From positions 1,509,535 through 1,573,534 of the forward strand of contig NC_031475.1 in NCBI RefSeq assembly GCF_000006565.2: DNA of 64,000 nucleotides. The letters are read 5' to 3'. Under the pieces are notes generated by a model, which was not told the DNA's origin, did no database searches, and was given only the letters and a program-made list of their open reading frames with translations. The translations under genes were made by a program, and so were the position numbers. This document shows, piece by piece, positions 33,880 through 47,500 of the stretch. The stretch comes from Toxoplasma gondii ME49 (lineage: Eukaryota; Apicomplexa; Conoidasida; Eucoccidiorida; Sarcocystidae). The stretch's first letter is position 1; each line of letters begins with the position of its first letter.

Positions 33880-36399
33880 AGAGGGAGCGAAGGAAATCAT
33901 GGACGAAAACGCGCAGCTCACCGTTTCTCCTATGACATTAAGGGTAACTCTCAACGCAGATTCACCGAAGCAGTTAACCTTTCTGCGAACCGGAGTCTCT
34001 GTGGGATGCAGCGGCATCCGTTTTGTTTTGAACGCGGACGGCATGCGGAAGGTAGATGAGTCCAGCGTCGTTTTCATGTGGGACTGGGGAGGAACCTCGC
34101 TGAACAGGACAGTCTGGTGGTTCGTAAAGAGCTCGCGAGCTGTTCAGTTGATTTTTTGCGCCGAAACAATCCCGTTTTTTTGTATCCGGAAGGCCATTCC
34201 GTGGTGCCTCGACTCTTCTACGCCACTTCCGACAAGAAGGAAACGGCGGGTCCCCATTTCTGTTCCTTGTCTGATTCTCTGGCAAAGTCTACGCGTGCAT
34301 GTGTTTTTATGCTTCCACATACGTAGCCATGTACCCGCTAATGCATATCTGCACTTTCATAGTCAATGCTGCAAATGTGTGCGGGAAGGCGTGCGCGCCT
34401 CTCCCTTCCATTGTGATCTTGTGATTGTGCCCTCGCTCGCTTGCACGTGAGGGAGAGATGGATGTTGGCGTCGTTGTTCCCCGGACCGCTTTTTTTAAAC
34501 CTCTTTCCTGCTCGCCTTCTTATTCTGAATTGTCTTGTACACGTTATTGTGCAGAGTGAAAAAACACACAGAGTTACCCTTTCTCGTGGTTTCGTGGCTA
34601 GACGCTCTTCCTCGTTTCTCCCTCTGCTGTCATCCGTGGCGAGCGCCGTTCCTCGACACGTCTCGATGAAAGATTCTCTGTGGAACATGTGCGCAGAGCG
34701 TTGTACAATCTTGACCGCATTGCTTTTGACTAATTCAAATTTGTTTTAGCTGACTCCCATTTTGTACCACGTCTGCTTCCCTGTTCTCGTAGACCATGTA
34801 GCTCGCGTGTAGAAAACTCAGACCTCTCATCGAAAGGGTGCCCTGGCAAAAGTTTAGCTGGTTTAGCAAACACTGTGCAAATTCTCTCCTTTTTTCACAA
34901 ATGAAGCCGTCACTACAGATGCTCTGTCGGTCGCGGTCGTGTACGATCGGGACACACCGCAAGCAGAGTGAAAATGGGCCGCCTGTTGGGCCTTGCTACA
35001 CAAAACACGCGTCTGTTTAAAACCGCTCGACGGACGTGATGTCAGTGCTTTCAGGGCTTCACAGGATATGACAAGACATTTGTTTTGACACTATTAATCA
35101 CCGTAAGTCTTTTCTGCTAAAGCAATGGAATGTGTATTTCCAGATCCACTCAAAATTGACCAGCCACGTTTTTCATCTCGGTTGAAGGAGACTTGGCTTT
35201 ATATATCTGAGAGAACGAGAGAGTGTGAGAGAGGGGTTCTTTCGGTCGCGCCGGAGACGGCTCGCTGGAGGGGGGGGAGGGGCCGGCAGTTTCCCCGCAG
35301 GCTTAATAGAGGCAGCCTTGGGAAGCGAAACTACGCGGGGGTTTCCTGATATATTCCCTATTCTCAGACTCATGTTTTCCTTGTACACAGCATGACCGCA
35401 TGTGCAACGCTCGTGTCACTGAACACGTAATTACCGTATTCTGGTTGAAACTTGACGCTTCCCTGCCTGGAGAGAACTGAAGCAATAAAAAGGTAATAGC
35501 TCCCTTAGTTGATCACTTTCATGCTTCTAGACAATCGAACGAAACGAACACAGAACCGGCGGAGGCTTTCTGAAATGCAAAAGGGATGAATAAGACAACG
35601 TCTGCTCTGTCGCATGATTTCTGTGTTCTACCAGGAAGAAAGCACAGCACTTCACGCCTCCGACTAGGGAAAACCAAAGCTTCTCTTTGGATATATTTTG
35701 TCCACTATTTCACACAGTGCGTGTTCGTAAAGGCAATAATAATACCAGTTGGCGTAGAGCTAAAAGCAAGTTTCCTTTCTGATTCGACGGCATATCCACA
35801 TTCGTGCTCAAGCCATTCTCTTAGGGCTTTTGGGTTTTGCAGACGGAGTCTGGCAGTGTATTCAGGTGTGTTCCACTACGAGCGTAAACTATCTACAGAA
35901 GAGACTGTTTTGTAGACCGGAGTTTCGTGGTGCCACTGCTATGTTTTGTCGCCGTGTCTGCATGACACTTATTAAACGAAACCTGCAAGTCATGGCCAAA
36001 CCCTCCCTTCTGCTTTGTGAATCCGAATCCGGAGTAGACTGAGGATTCACTTATTCCTCGTCCGGCTAGGTGACAGTGCAGCATGATGCAACCGCAGAGT
36101 TGATAGCACTACGCAAACTGCGAGCCGCGTTGGAAAAAGAAAACAAAAATCAATGAAAAATAAAAATACTTCTCTTCAGTACATTTTGAAGGGTAAGCCG
36201 ATGTGACAGAAAAAAGAGGCAAAAAGTCGCTAGCAGCCCGTCACTGCCCGTCCCATATGCATCAGAAAGACGCTTGGAAAACCCTAGTGGATTCGAATGA
36301 CACACCGTGGGACAGCATAGTAGCTGTCCTATCAGTTAATGAATGTTCTTGGCTATAGAAAAGAGCTCCCTTTGAAGGTCGGCTCATCCTTCAACCTTA
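33880..36399. other. Convergent intergenic region (phosphotransferase / RON10 3' ends)
   Basis: About 2.5 kb between two convergent genes. It should contain both 3' untranslated regions. Open frames here (for example 33836-34450 plus) are short and show no domain. Nothing resembling an RNA gene or mobile element was seen. Confidence 0.5.
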
Positions 36400-39300
36400 T
36401 TAAGAAGAGTCTTCTGTCGCCGAAGATGCTTCCTCGTTTGCTTCACCCGTCTCCTGGTCGGGTGCCTCTGTGGCTGCCGGACCGGCTGCGTCCGACGAAC
36501 TAGCATCGACGGCGGGAGCTGCACTCTCTGCTTCTTGCTCTGGAATCTCTGCAGCTGGTGTCTCTGCTGTTTCACCCGTAGATTCTGGTGTCTCGTTTTC
36601 AGCACCATCCTTTTGGGCTTCCTCGTCACTGGGCTGCTGGTCTGGCTCCGTCTGTCCCTCTACTGACGACGGCTGCTCGACAGCCGCAGGCTCCTCCTGC
36701 GAGTTTTCACCAATCTTCTCAACAGGCGTTTCAACCGACTCTGTCGCATCTGTGGAGGTAGCTTTTTCCACCGGGATGTCTTGTTGTGCCACAGGTTTGA
36801 TAGTTGCTTCATCTTGACTGCCGAGCTTGGCTGCGTCCTGCTGCCCAGCTTCATCAGTCGGGACGTTCTGAGCCAGCATCTCCGGTGCAACAGCGTCTGG
36901 TGCGTTTTCTGCACGTTCATGTGTATTAACGTTTTTCGCATCCGTTACACTGGGCACGGGAATCGCGGTTCCTCCCGCGGCACCCTGATTCACACCAGGC
37001 GACGATGCGTGGTTGTGAGGGTGAATACTCTTCGAAGTAACTGCAACGGAGGCTAACTCTTCGTCTGCGGAGTGCCGTTCCTGTTCTTCAGCCAATTTAC
37101 TAGCGTCTTTGTTCTGTCGTAAGTCAACTTGTAAGTGGGGATTACAACCGCCGACTTTGCGTAGCCGCACTGCACGCACGCGAAATAGCGAAGCAAAAAC
37201 CTACGTACTTCAGATGAGACAAAGCTACGGACATACAACTCGATTTGGTGCCACTGGTTCGAGGCTCTATTCATCTTGTCTTCATACTAAAGGCGCTGAC
37301 TTACATCACCGAATGGCTCGTCGAATCATGCTCAGCTGTCGTTACATCGCAGTGAAAGTGAAAATTAAAATGTGTGACTGACCGTGTTCAGCGTCTTCGG
37401 TAAAAGGAAACAGAGGAACATCGAGGTAGTCAATGCCATTCTCTCGGGTCAGAGAGTGTCGGACTGATGGAATGTAGCACTGGCTCTCGTGCTCCTTCTT
37501 GCCGTCTCCTTTATCCTTGTGATGTTCCGGTGGAGTGGGACCTGCCAAGGGAGGCGGGACCAAACAGCTTTCTCGGAGCAAATGCCACTGGCACACTTTT
37601 CTGCAAAACCCGCATCAGAAAAACAACAGATGTAAAGATTTTGCGTCCACACGTTGCTGGGTTCGCGCGCGAAAAACAATGCAGGCAGTTGGTCGTCTTG
37701 GTCGTTCAGTCCAACATGGGATAGCGTTTTGTGCAGCGCAGCATGTGTTGCTAGTGGCATCAAACTCACGATCGCTCTTCTGATTCGAAACTTCTGCATA
37801 CCCGCGAGCACAAATGCCCAAAACGACAATTTATCGGAAGTGCAGCTTCCCTCACTTCGAGTTACCTCGTTCTTCTACCACGGAAAACGAGCATTTCCTG
37901 GACCTGAGGTGCGACCTGCCTTACTCGATCCAAAGGTTCTGTTGAACCAAGTAGTCTCTCCACCGGGTGGCGAATCGCTGGTCAACGGCGTCAGTCCATT
38001 TGCTTGCAATCGCTTCCTCCGCCTCGGATTTTAGAGAGACGTCGCGCGGCACATCAGGAGAGTTCGTGTGTTTCCGTTGCAGAATACTCATCCGTGCCCG
38101 CAGTCGGCGTTTGAGTCGATGCGCCAACACTTCGTGGCTGACGGGGATCTCTTGAGGCGTGATGATGAACTCAGGTGGTACTGGTTGAGAATAAAGGAAA
38201 TTTCCGTGAGGTCGCGTGCATGTGTCTCGAAGATCCAAGTGCATGTGCCTTACCGGCGGAATCCACATGCGGTCTCCATCGCCCAAGCACTCCGCCTCTA
38301 CAGGCGTCGGCTCCCCTGAACGCGCATCGGGTGGCGCCAGGTGCTGTGAGCGCGATAGAGCATTGACTTCCATCTTGATGTTTACTCTTGACCAGGAAAG
38401 CTGCAAAGACAGCGAGAGGCACATTCACTTTTTGTTACCAGTTGGCGCCGTTCTACGGATCGAGGAATCACGCGTTTCTTGAGAGGGCCGTCTCCACTCG
38501 ACAGAAAGTTTCACGAAAGGGGAACATCAAGACGGGATAAACGTTCGGAGACTGAAACAGACTCCTTGATCGAGAGAGTGAAGAAGTCGGACTCCGACAC
38601 GTTTACCTTTGCTGGGATTTCCTCTGATTTCGTCTGCGGATCTTTTGCCGCAGACTGCGGGTCCCAGTATCCCGAGTAACGCCAGACTGCAGACAGACAC
38701 ACACGAGTAACAAGTCTTAGGCCTGACATGAGTCTCCCAACACAAACGCAAAAGTGGTGAAATCTGTTTCAAGCCCTGTTTCCTCACCACAGGATTATCG
38801 CATTTCGGGAGATACTGTGATAGCTTGCGTTATGAGGAACAGGCGCTTTTGTCATTGATTATGGACGGTTTCGCCTGAATCAGTAGCTGATTCGTCGCTG
38901 TTCTGTGTTTAGACTCTGAATACCACGAGCCTGCATTTTGACACAGACCCTGACAAGTCTACACACTTATCCCCTGCACAACCAATGTGTTTAGATTCGG
39001 TTGACACTCCTTGCGCAAGTAGTGTATCCTGTTTCCGTTTAGATAGATTATGGGTAGAAAAAACGAGATGTTTGGCAAACATGGTGAAGTACTTCAGGCG
39101 GGTGTTCCCTTAGCTAGGTCGAGGAACGGAGTACACAAAGAATTGTGTCTGGAGATATACGGCATCCACTGTTTTTGTGTCAGGAGGCTGCCTCGAATTA
39201 CCATGCATACCTTTTGCCAGGTGTTTCGGTAGGCATCCCTCTTCAGAATGGAACTCGAGGCGTTCTATGCTGACGACATTTGGTTTGAACCCGTAAGTAC

Positions 39301-41159
39301 GCCTCTCGGAAATGTGAATGCCGCGTCGCGGTAGCCACTGGCATGTTGGATACGGTAAGGGATCTGCTGTGTCCGACTCGCCTTCCAAAAGGCTGGCATT
39401 TTGCTGGCTGTAGCGCGTGAACTCCTTATTTGAGGAGAAGTGCGGCGAAGACGGTACTGTCTGCAAGCAAAGCGCAAAAAGCCAACACCAAATTCCTGGC
39501 AATAACGAAAAAGATTCAAGGCAGAGGAAGGAACTCATGAGGTGTGCAGCACGAGGAACCATGGAAGCTGCGACAACAAAACGGTGAAATTCGGGGAGAA
39601 GCGGTTTCAAAACCGATACGTAGATGATGTAAATGTCCGCATGTGCTCCATGCGCGTTGCTGTACAAATAATAGAACTACGGAGGTACACTTCGACACTT
39701 GTTCCATTCGTTCCCTTCCCCAACAACAGGAGCCCGTAAATGAAAGCGAAAGAGAACTTTTCACGGCATCTGAGTTGGACTGAAAGAAACTGTCTCTGTG
39801 AAGTTGTCTCAGTCGTCCTAGCTGAAGATGCCGGCGAAAATCAACCCCCACAGATGTCAACGGTTGCTCCGGTATCTACCGTGTGTATCCTCACCTGCCA
39901 TGACCCACAGAGGGAAGGAAAGCTTCCTGTCTCCTCGTACTCTTCCGGTGTTCCGTTTGTTTGCTTGACCAAATCGGCCCTGGCGCTTCGTAGCTCTTCC
40001 TGGGCCATGTGGCGGTACACTTCCGATTTATTTTCCGTTTCTGTCTCCACCTTTCCTGTGGTTTCGTGTGAAAATGCATCTTCCGACTCCTTTGCTTCTT
40101 GCGGCTGTGCTTCTGCCGCAGTGGCACCTTCCTGCGAAGGCATGTCCCCTTGAGCAGTATCGCCATTCGTTGTCTTTTTCTCATTATCATCTTGGGCTAC
40201 GTGCCGCTCGCCACTGGTGCCGAGCTCGACGTATTTCTTTACGCCAGCCCAGATGCCTCCGCTGGAGGGTGAGGCATCAGTCTGGAGGAAAGAGGACAGC
40301 TCGACTGACTTCGGGATTGCTGCAAACCTGGGAGCTGAGGGAGACTGGTCTGCAAACGATAAGCAACCCGAGCAGTCGAACGAGTACAGCGTCAGGGGGG
40401 CGGTTCAGGTGGATGATATAGGACGGAAATGATCCAACCATTCTCATACGTGTTTCCCTGTGCTAGAACACTTTGTACAGTTCTCATTTGTGGATACACA
40501 GTAGGCGCTCACCAGAGGCTTCCCAAGTCACTCTAGCAGCACATACTATTGGACAAAACATCGCTTCTCCCCATGCAAAAAAAAAACTCAGTGGAAGTGA
40601 CACACAAACACAGAGCCCCTTAGCGAATCACTGTCCGCTTCACATCGAGTTTTGCGCGAAATCTTGTGTGAGAAAATGAATCGTTGAAAGTGTGGCTAGC
40701 TGAAGCACTGCCTCAAGAACCAAGTGCCATTCGTGATCTGTTTCACGTGACACTTTGTCCGTCGGGGATAATCCCTATTCTTCCAGCTCCACATGCGCTC
40801 TACGTTTATTCAATGAGCTTGCGTGTTCACTCCGGTGTAAGTGAAATCGAATGAACAGAGACACTGTAGTACCTACTCCCACGAGCGTGTGTCAGGTTAC
40901 CTGAGAATCCCCAAGAAGACGACTCAGGGCGCCTCCCTTCCCTGTTATTTCCCAAATGGTGAATTGCCGCATGGAAGCCCTGGTCCTTTAAAACGGTCGT
41001 CGCGGTGGCCCACTGAGGACTCAACTTTGGCGCAGCGACAAGAAGAGTCAAGACAAAGATGGAAACAAGAGGAGAGGCCCCACGGAGACGAAGGTTGAAA
41101 ATACATTTGGAGGGGTTGCAGAATGCAGGTTCTGCACCGAGGCAGTTAACCTCAGGCAT
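36400..41159 (-). CDS. RON10: Secreted protein with acidic Ala/Glu/Pro C-terminus, probable rhoptry neck protein RON10
   Basis: Seven exons in transcription order: 40901-41159, 39895-40349, 39211-39460, 38607-38686, 37925-38400, 37383-37600, 36400-37169. All splice sites are GT-AG and all six junction phases agree, giving 836 codons including the stop, so the model is well supported. The N-terminus has a hydrophobic core (SIFVLTLLVAA) after an unusually long leader of about 34 residues, as in some rhoptry proteins. The middle has no domain I recognise; exon 5 is Arg/Lys-rich with possible short helices. The last exon is a long acidic tail rich in Ala, Glu, Pro, Gln, Ser and Thr, probably disordered. 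Naming as RON10 (partner of RON9 in the rhoptry neck) comes from recalled gene neighbourhood with MIC7 and the ZIP gene plus the secretory signal, not from a motif. If wrong, it is still a secreted invasion-organelle or dense-granule candidate. Confidence 0.6.
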
Positions 41160-44117
41160 GCTGGTCAAATAATATTAAATACTGTCCCTAAGGGTGGTCG
41201 GGGAAACCGCTATTGCACGGACAGCGCCAGAGAACATGCGCAAGGATCCTACGCGATATGAGGTACAGGAAGGGTTCCGCAATCCGTTAATAGACATGAT
41301 CTGGAATGTTATTCAAAAGTAGAAGGTGCACGACTCCGAGGGAAGTGGGGACCTGCAGAGATGCAAAAAAGAAAACGGCGCCGAACGCTGCGGAAAAAAG
41401 GCGCCCAGTGCGTGGCTCGTCAAACCACGGTTGCGACGATTGACGGCAACGCTGTCTTCCAAACTCGATCTGTGGCTTGCTGTACGCCGAGAAAGGCGTA
41501 GCTCGGAAGAGGGTCCCACCTGGAGCGAAATGCAGAGAAAAACGAGGAAAAAACATTGACGGAAAAAGACGAGTTTTAAAAAACCGAGAAAGGTAGTGAC
41601 TCAGGCCGCTCTGGTAAAACTCAAACGACAGCGGTCACCGCAGCAGCGCTGGCTGTGAGTTCTCTGTTACGCGGAGAGCGGCTGCTTCACAAGAAAAGAC
41701 AACGAACCAAGGGCCACTCACATTCAATACTGGACGCCGATGAAATGTTATGCCGAGTCCTCGTGAACGTAGTGGCTTCCCCTAATCATAGCGAAGTCAA
41801 AAGCAATATTGTCCACCGTGAAGTTCCTATGGAACTGTCAAGACAAGGAAGGTGCCGGCCGCTGCTCCCCCGCATCTCCAGTTGACAGCTCGCTAGTACA
41901 AGTACCATCCTGCTGACACGAACGGTGTGGCCCCCCGTCAACGCGCAGAATTGTTCGGTCAAACGAGTACATCACCAGAAAGGAAAACAGTTTTTCTGCT
42001 TTTCAATCATACTTTGATCTTACTTTCTAGCGTTCTTGCGGGTACACTGCAGCCGCCTGGATAAACGAATTCGAGCACCGTCCACGGGAAGGGGATCCTC
42101 CCTTGCCTAATGTATGGAAGGGCATGTTTTGACACGGGAAAACGGTTGCCTTTGTTTTGGCCTCTACAGCTGAGGAAGCAAGTGCGATTTTCGGTGCTGA
42201 AGGATCGGGATAGTTTACGAATTCGCTCTGATGTCCAAGGTAATTGTGAAGGGGATCGTTAAGAAGCTTCCGCGAAGCCTCAACACTACACAGGCCAAGC
42301 AATTGCCAACGTGGTCCGGCAACAACTGGCATGCAACCCTTGCCGAAGTCTGCCTGGCTGTCTGCCCTTTTCCATGCTGGCTTGCTATCGGCAGTGTCTG
42401 GATTGAATACAAAAACGCTCTTCACTGAAACACTGATGCTGCTGGTGTGCAAGTCGCTCCGCGTGCTGCAACGGTCTTGCATACCCTATACCAAGTCGTC
42501 AGCGGACCATTGAAACTGCTCTAGATCGGGTGTGAAAGTTCGCGTTTTGCCTGTTTATCATGATGGCTCGTGAAACACGAGATAAATTTTTTTGCTAACG
42601 CAGCTGAATTCGCGGTAAACGTTGTTGGTCGTGAGGTACTAACAGATAGTCACCGCCGCAGAGCCTGCGAAACGGAACGCTGAGACGAAGCCACATGCCT
42701 CTGGAGGTAGTATAACGCATACATGTGAAGTCCTGGAACATGTGGGCTCAGCTAGACAATAAAGATAAACGCAGGTAGTCGGCATCGCTTCTTAACCTCA
42801 CCATTTGCGTGACAGAAAACAGATACGGCATCGTAGGTGGTTTCCATGCGCCGCGGAGGGGCACCTCGAGTCCTACATGGTAAATTCTGCAGTTGGCCGT
42901 GTTAACACGAGCACTTTTGTTCTGTTTCAGCCTTCTGTGGCGCACATTGATAACATCAATCTCACAACATTGCCATCAATCTGTGGAAGTCTCGCATGCT
43001 ACTCTAACCAAGTGTCAGTCGCGGGTTTCGTCCATCGAATAACTCTCGAGCAACCTGACGCGAAGGCAAAGAATTCTTGAGTTCCGGGGAACAGTGCAGC
43101 ACTCATTGTGGCATCTGCGCTCATTCATCGAGTGCCTCAGTATGATATGTGCTTGAGTGACTTTGCACTAGTACAGGAAATGTCTTTTCCGCTCAGACCG
43201 TGTTCTCGATTAGCGTTTTGCACTACCTCTATTCGCGTTTTGGGGGGTGCTGGTCGCGCCGCGTGGACTTCTAACGGCAGCGCTTCTCGCCGCCGTTGAA
43301 AGGCTGTGCGCGTCGTTTGCCAGTTGGTGTGTTAGGGGTTCCTGATCGTGAAAACGTACTTCCATGGGGTTCAGGTTTATGCGTACAGATTGAGGTACAT
43401 ATTTTGTCTTGCTCAAAAGATATAGGGCATGCATGTGGTTAGATGTGTCAGTTGCATTTCTGAGTTCCGTTGCTATATTCGTAACAGCAACATTCGATGG
43501 AACATCCGGGCTGTTGACAGTTCAGGCTATTGATTGTATCAATCCACAGATTCAGGTTTCGCGCAGGAGTCAACACGTAACCTGGAGGGACGCAGCCTTT
43601 CATAGTGAAAGAGACGTCTCATGTTGAAAGCGAACGCAGACGGGATCACACAGACCCAACAAAGACAAGAAAAACAATTAAAGGGACAAATCCTACTTCT
43701 TTCGGTGCCAGTAAGTAACGGGTTACACTGTGCGCCTTCCCGCTATCGAAAACTAGTCCTAAGAAAACAGATCATGAATCGTCCCTTGTGAGCGAACAAT
43801 GGGCCTGTGGATCTTGGGTTTAGTTGAAACCAGCGTGGAATGATGCACACCAGCACATCCGCGTCTACAGCCCGAGTGGGATGGATGTCTCCTTGGGCGG
43901 GCAAGTTCACAAAATATCGTGGTGGAAACACTACGAAAGCGAGTCGAACGAATCACAGTCACGGAGAAGACTTCCAATCGGCCCTGTTCGCTTCTTCGTA
44001 CTCCCCTTTCACTTCCACATAACCCCTGATTGGTGAGAGCAGTCTGTGTCACCTAACACCGCAACTTGGTTTCTTTTTCGGAGGCCCCCTTGCTTCGCCG
44101 GCTCTTGTGCTGACTTT
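41160..44117. other. Intergenic region upstream of the RON10 candidate
   Basis: Roughly 3 kb expected to hold the promoter of the minus-strand RON10 candidate and the 3' untranslated region of the small secreted gene. Open frames at 42027-42482 (minus) and elsewhere are short, lack homology I can recognise and have no exon-like junction series. No repeat or RNA gene was seen. Confidence 0.45.
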
Positions 44118-44513
44118 CTACTTTCTTTTTCGACCTTTCACACGTTCATGCTTGCCACTATCCGAGTTTTTTTTCCAATAACCAGCGTCCCGCCGCTGCA
44201 GCGGCTTCCCTGACGGGGAAGGCTGAGGTCCTTTTTCACTTCCTTCTCCTTCTCCATCTCTTTCCTCCTCCCTGTCACGGTCGCCTGCGCCTTCTTCAGA
44301 GCTCTTGTCTTTGTGCTTTTCCCCGTCACCTTCTTCACCTTTGGAACTTGAGTGTGAAGCCCTTATCCGAAGTGCGTCGGCAGATATAAGGCCTATGCTG
44401 AAAGAATGCACGGTACACTCCGGGCTTACTGGCTTGAAAACTGTTGTTATTGCGACTCCCCCAATCAGCACCCCGACGGCGGCGAGACAAATCATACGGA
44501 TCTTGAGCGTCAT
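44118..44513 (-). CDS. Small secreted or anchored hypothetical protein with basic C-terminus
   Basis: A single-exon frame of 131 codons from ATG 44513 (AAGATGA context, A at -3) to TAG at 44118-44120. Residues ~5-26 form a signal peptide or anchor (RMICLAAVGVLIGGVAITTVF). The rest is highly charged: an acidic Glu/Asp/Gly/Lys stretch (residues ~58-95), then a Pro/Ser/Arg part ending in KGRKRK. No domain is recognised. Small size, leader and disordered charged body resemble coccidian dense-granule or other exported proteins, but that is inference. It could also be the last exon of a larger gene, though no upstream exon was found. Function unknown. Confidence 0.45.
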   Translation of the reverse strand: MTLKIRMICLAAVGVLIGGVAITTVFKPVSPECTVHSFSIGLISADALRIRASHSSSKGEEGDGEKHKDKSSEEGAGDRDREEERDGEGEGSEKGPQPSPSGKPLQRRDAGYWKKNSDSGKHERVKGRKRK

Positions 44514-47500
44514 CTTGCGTATGTGGACGCGCAGACGTACCACAGGTCGCTGAAAAACCTCACAGAAAATGCTAGGAGATGCTTCCGATCCCAGTAGCTA
44601 TTCTGCGGCCGTAAGCCGACTACAACCAAATCAACAGACTTTACGTATCAACACTGCGCTTTTCAACTAGCTAAAACAAGTCGCAACCTGGTCCTCACAG
44701 CCTTCAGCCGGCTGTCACCTCGGTTGATGCAAAGATTACCACAATATGATTTGAACATGCAACTGGTTGACTTTTCACAAAGTTTTCCGCTGAGGCACTT
44801 TGGTCAACTTAAAAAAAAGTGGCAGCAACAACTGACCGCATATCTCCTGATGGACAGGGAGCATGACTTGAATCTGTGCCTAGGTCTGTGGCCTAGCCTC
44901 ATTCAGTGTCTCGAGAAACAGAAACGGATTCAGTCGGGCAGACCACTAGCTGTGTCTGTTTTCGGAAGCCCAGCTAGCCACGCGCTACTCTGAAACAGAA
45001 ATTCCTGGATGAGCGCCCATGTGGAGTTCTCTTTTGCATTGAGGATTGGAGGTTTGTTTTCCTTTTAGAAAAGGTAGGATGACAACGTGCCCACATTATC
45101 GTTGCAAGCTACAAATAGCTCTGTCACACTACTGTAGACGCCACATACAAGGCACAGGTAGTTTCGTGAAGGAGTTGCTGACTACAGACTATGCAAATGA
45201 TCGGGGACGACGTCAGTATTTAGTAGACTCTGATAGGTATATTGGCCGCAGGATTTCCAATCTTATAGCTAGACTAAGTATGTCTAGGGTGACGCTGCTA
45301 TGCAGCGCAGTGCCGTTGGCTGTCTCAACATGACTTGCTGAGTCCGATTCTTCTCGCTAGGTAGGGAGAACTGGGGAGGTGCCCTTATTGAACTTTTGTT
45401 CGTGAGTATAGCTTCGACAGATTCTTTCAGAAGGAATAGAAGTAGCGATTCACATGCGTTGTACGAGTAGACTCCGAACACTCTATCGCCGCAAACCGCG
45501 TGAACTGAGGCAAGCGCTGTATTCATCCTTGTTTTGACCGCCGAACATCATTGTTTCAAGGACATCCCTGACGGGTGGCATCTTATCTGCAAATGTGCCC
45601 TTCCTCGGGGCTTTTTCTCGTACACCTCTTGAGCACAAGAATTCGAAAAGATCTGGTTGTCACCCGTGTATGGACTAGCAAGCTTTCACACTTGATAGCT
45701 ACCACACAGTGATGTGCGTCTCTGTCTTGACGTGGAGTAGAATGCATTGCTTGGTTTAGAAGCGTTATATCGAAGGCCGTCGCACTTCTCGGGAGTACGG
45801 TTCTCCTTCCAATAAATCCGGGCATTTGTTTTCATTCTTTCTGTGTTCTACAGCTTTCAGAAAAATTTCTCTGTAGAATGCGTGGTTGAACGTATTTGAT
45901 CCACATGGACTGTGCAGTTTAGCAGCTTCGTCAGTTCAGAACAGTCCCGTCCCTTCCTAGCGTTATAACCCGTCAAGGGATCCTCACTGTTTTTTTCCAC
46001 TGCTCCCCGTTTTGTGGTGATCGCGTAGCGTTATTCGGATACCAGGTGTCCTGCTGTGCAGCTGCCGCAGCGCGTGCCAACAGTTTCCAATTTTTTGCTG
46101 CGTGTATTAGGGAGTGTAGTCTTTGCTGAGGTACGTTGTCGAGCGGCAATCTTACACATAAAGGCTGGAGGGTCCTCAATACAGAAATTACCTGAGACTT
46201 TATTGGCTTGCCGCCCCGCCTCGAGTTGTCTTTTTCCTTTAACAGAGAAGATGGAGATCGGCTGTAGTGCAACAGCTAACAGAAGAAAAAGAGGACGAGA
46301 CGAGGGACCTCCCCCCAACGTGTGTCTGGGTTGCACGCCCGTGTGGCACGAAACAAACGAAAGGAAAACACAGCAACCTCTCCTTACTGGGAGACTTTGC
46401 ACCGATGACATCAGCCCGTAAAGTTCCCAAAAAACGCATGCATACGCACACATGGTTACGGTTATACACAGTTTAGCATGAAGAGTTTCTGTCAACGTTT
46501 AATTTGCTAACCAAGGATGTGCGCGAGCCACAGCAGTGTCCTGCAGGGTTCTTTACACGGGGGGGTGGGGGGAAGGGCGTGTGCGATAGCGACATCAGCA
46601 GACATGCGCGCTTGGAAGAGCCAGTAACTTCTGAACCACTGCACCTTGAAATTCTTTGTATGTTCTCATCTTTTTCTCTTTCTCACAAGAAATTGGTTTC
46701 ACCTTCTTGAACACTGCCTCTCCATGGGGGGAGGCACTACGCTGACTGAGAAAATCGAGGCACGCCGATGAGACAGCGACTCGCCAGCCTTTCCAAAGCC
46801 AACATGTCCTGCAGAACTGAGTTCTCCTTGGTCTCCATTTACTCTCGTTCTCTGTCTCCGCGTATCTTTTCATCTCATCACTCTTATTCTGCAAAGCGAG
46901 GCAGCTCCTGCGTCGAACCAAGCCGAAGGTCGCCTTCTTGTGGAAGTGGAACCTGCTGGTGTCGCCCGAACTTTCCCCTGGATGCTGTGTAAAGTTTCGA
47001 CTCTCTGTTCTCGATCAAAAGATCGTCAGCCGTTCACGATCTGTATCGATGTTTTTTCTCCGCAGTTTCCCGCTACTCGCCTCCGCCCTTTAGGTCCCCA
47101 AGGTTCAGCCGTCTGTATCGGCGAGCTGCTGTGTGCACACGTGCCGGGAGAGAGCACGCACTTCCTCGCACGAATCCTGAGTTTTTGGTTGCATTCCCAG
47201 CGGGTTCGCTTTCAGCCGGGCTCTCTCTTTGAAGGCGAGATCAGTGTGGTCTACCTTACAGATGTGTTGCTTCCACAGTTCATACAGAGACAAAAAATGT
47301 GGTGGTCGTGCCCTCGACACACTCGCGAGCCTGCCCTCCGTCCCCACGGTTCCCCGCCATTTTCGCGTCAGAAGTCGTCCCTCTTAGAACGTATCCGTTG
47401 AACGTTTTGAGAGCTCAACCGCTTAACAGCAGACGTTGAGTTGCTCCCTCAAAGAGGACAGCCACTGCGGCGCGCAAGTTGCGGGCGAATTTTCCAGCTT

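Noticed and set aside
36384..36941. Additional minus-strand frames rich in Gln/Arg/Lys within the last RON10 exon
   Set aside because: They are alternative frames of a codon-biased acidic tail. The chosen frame is fixed by six matching splice phases and a clean stop.
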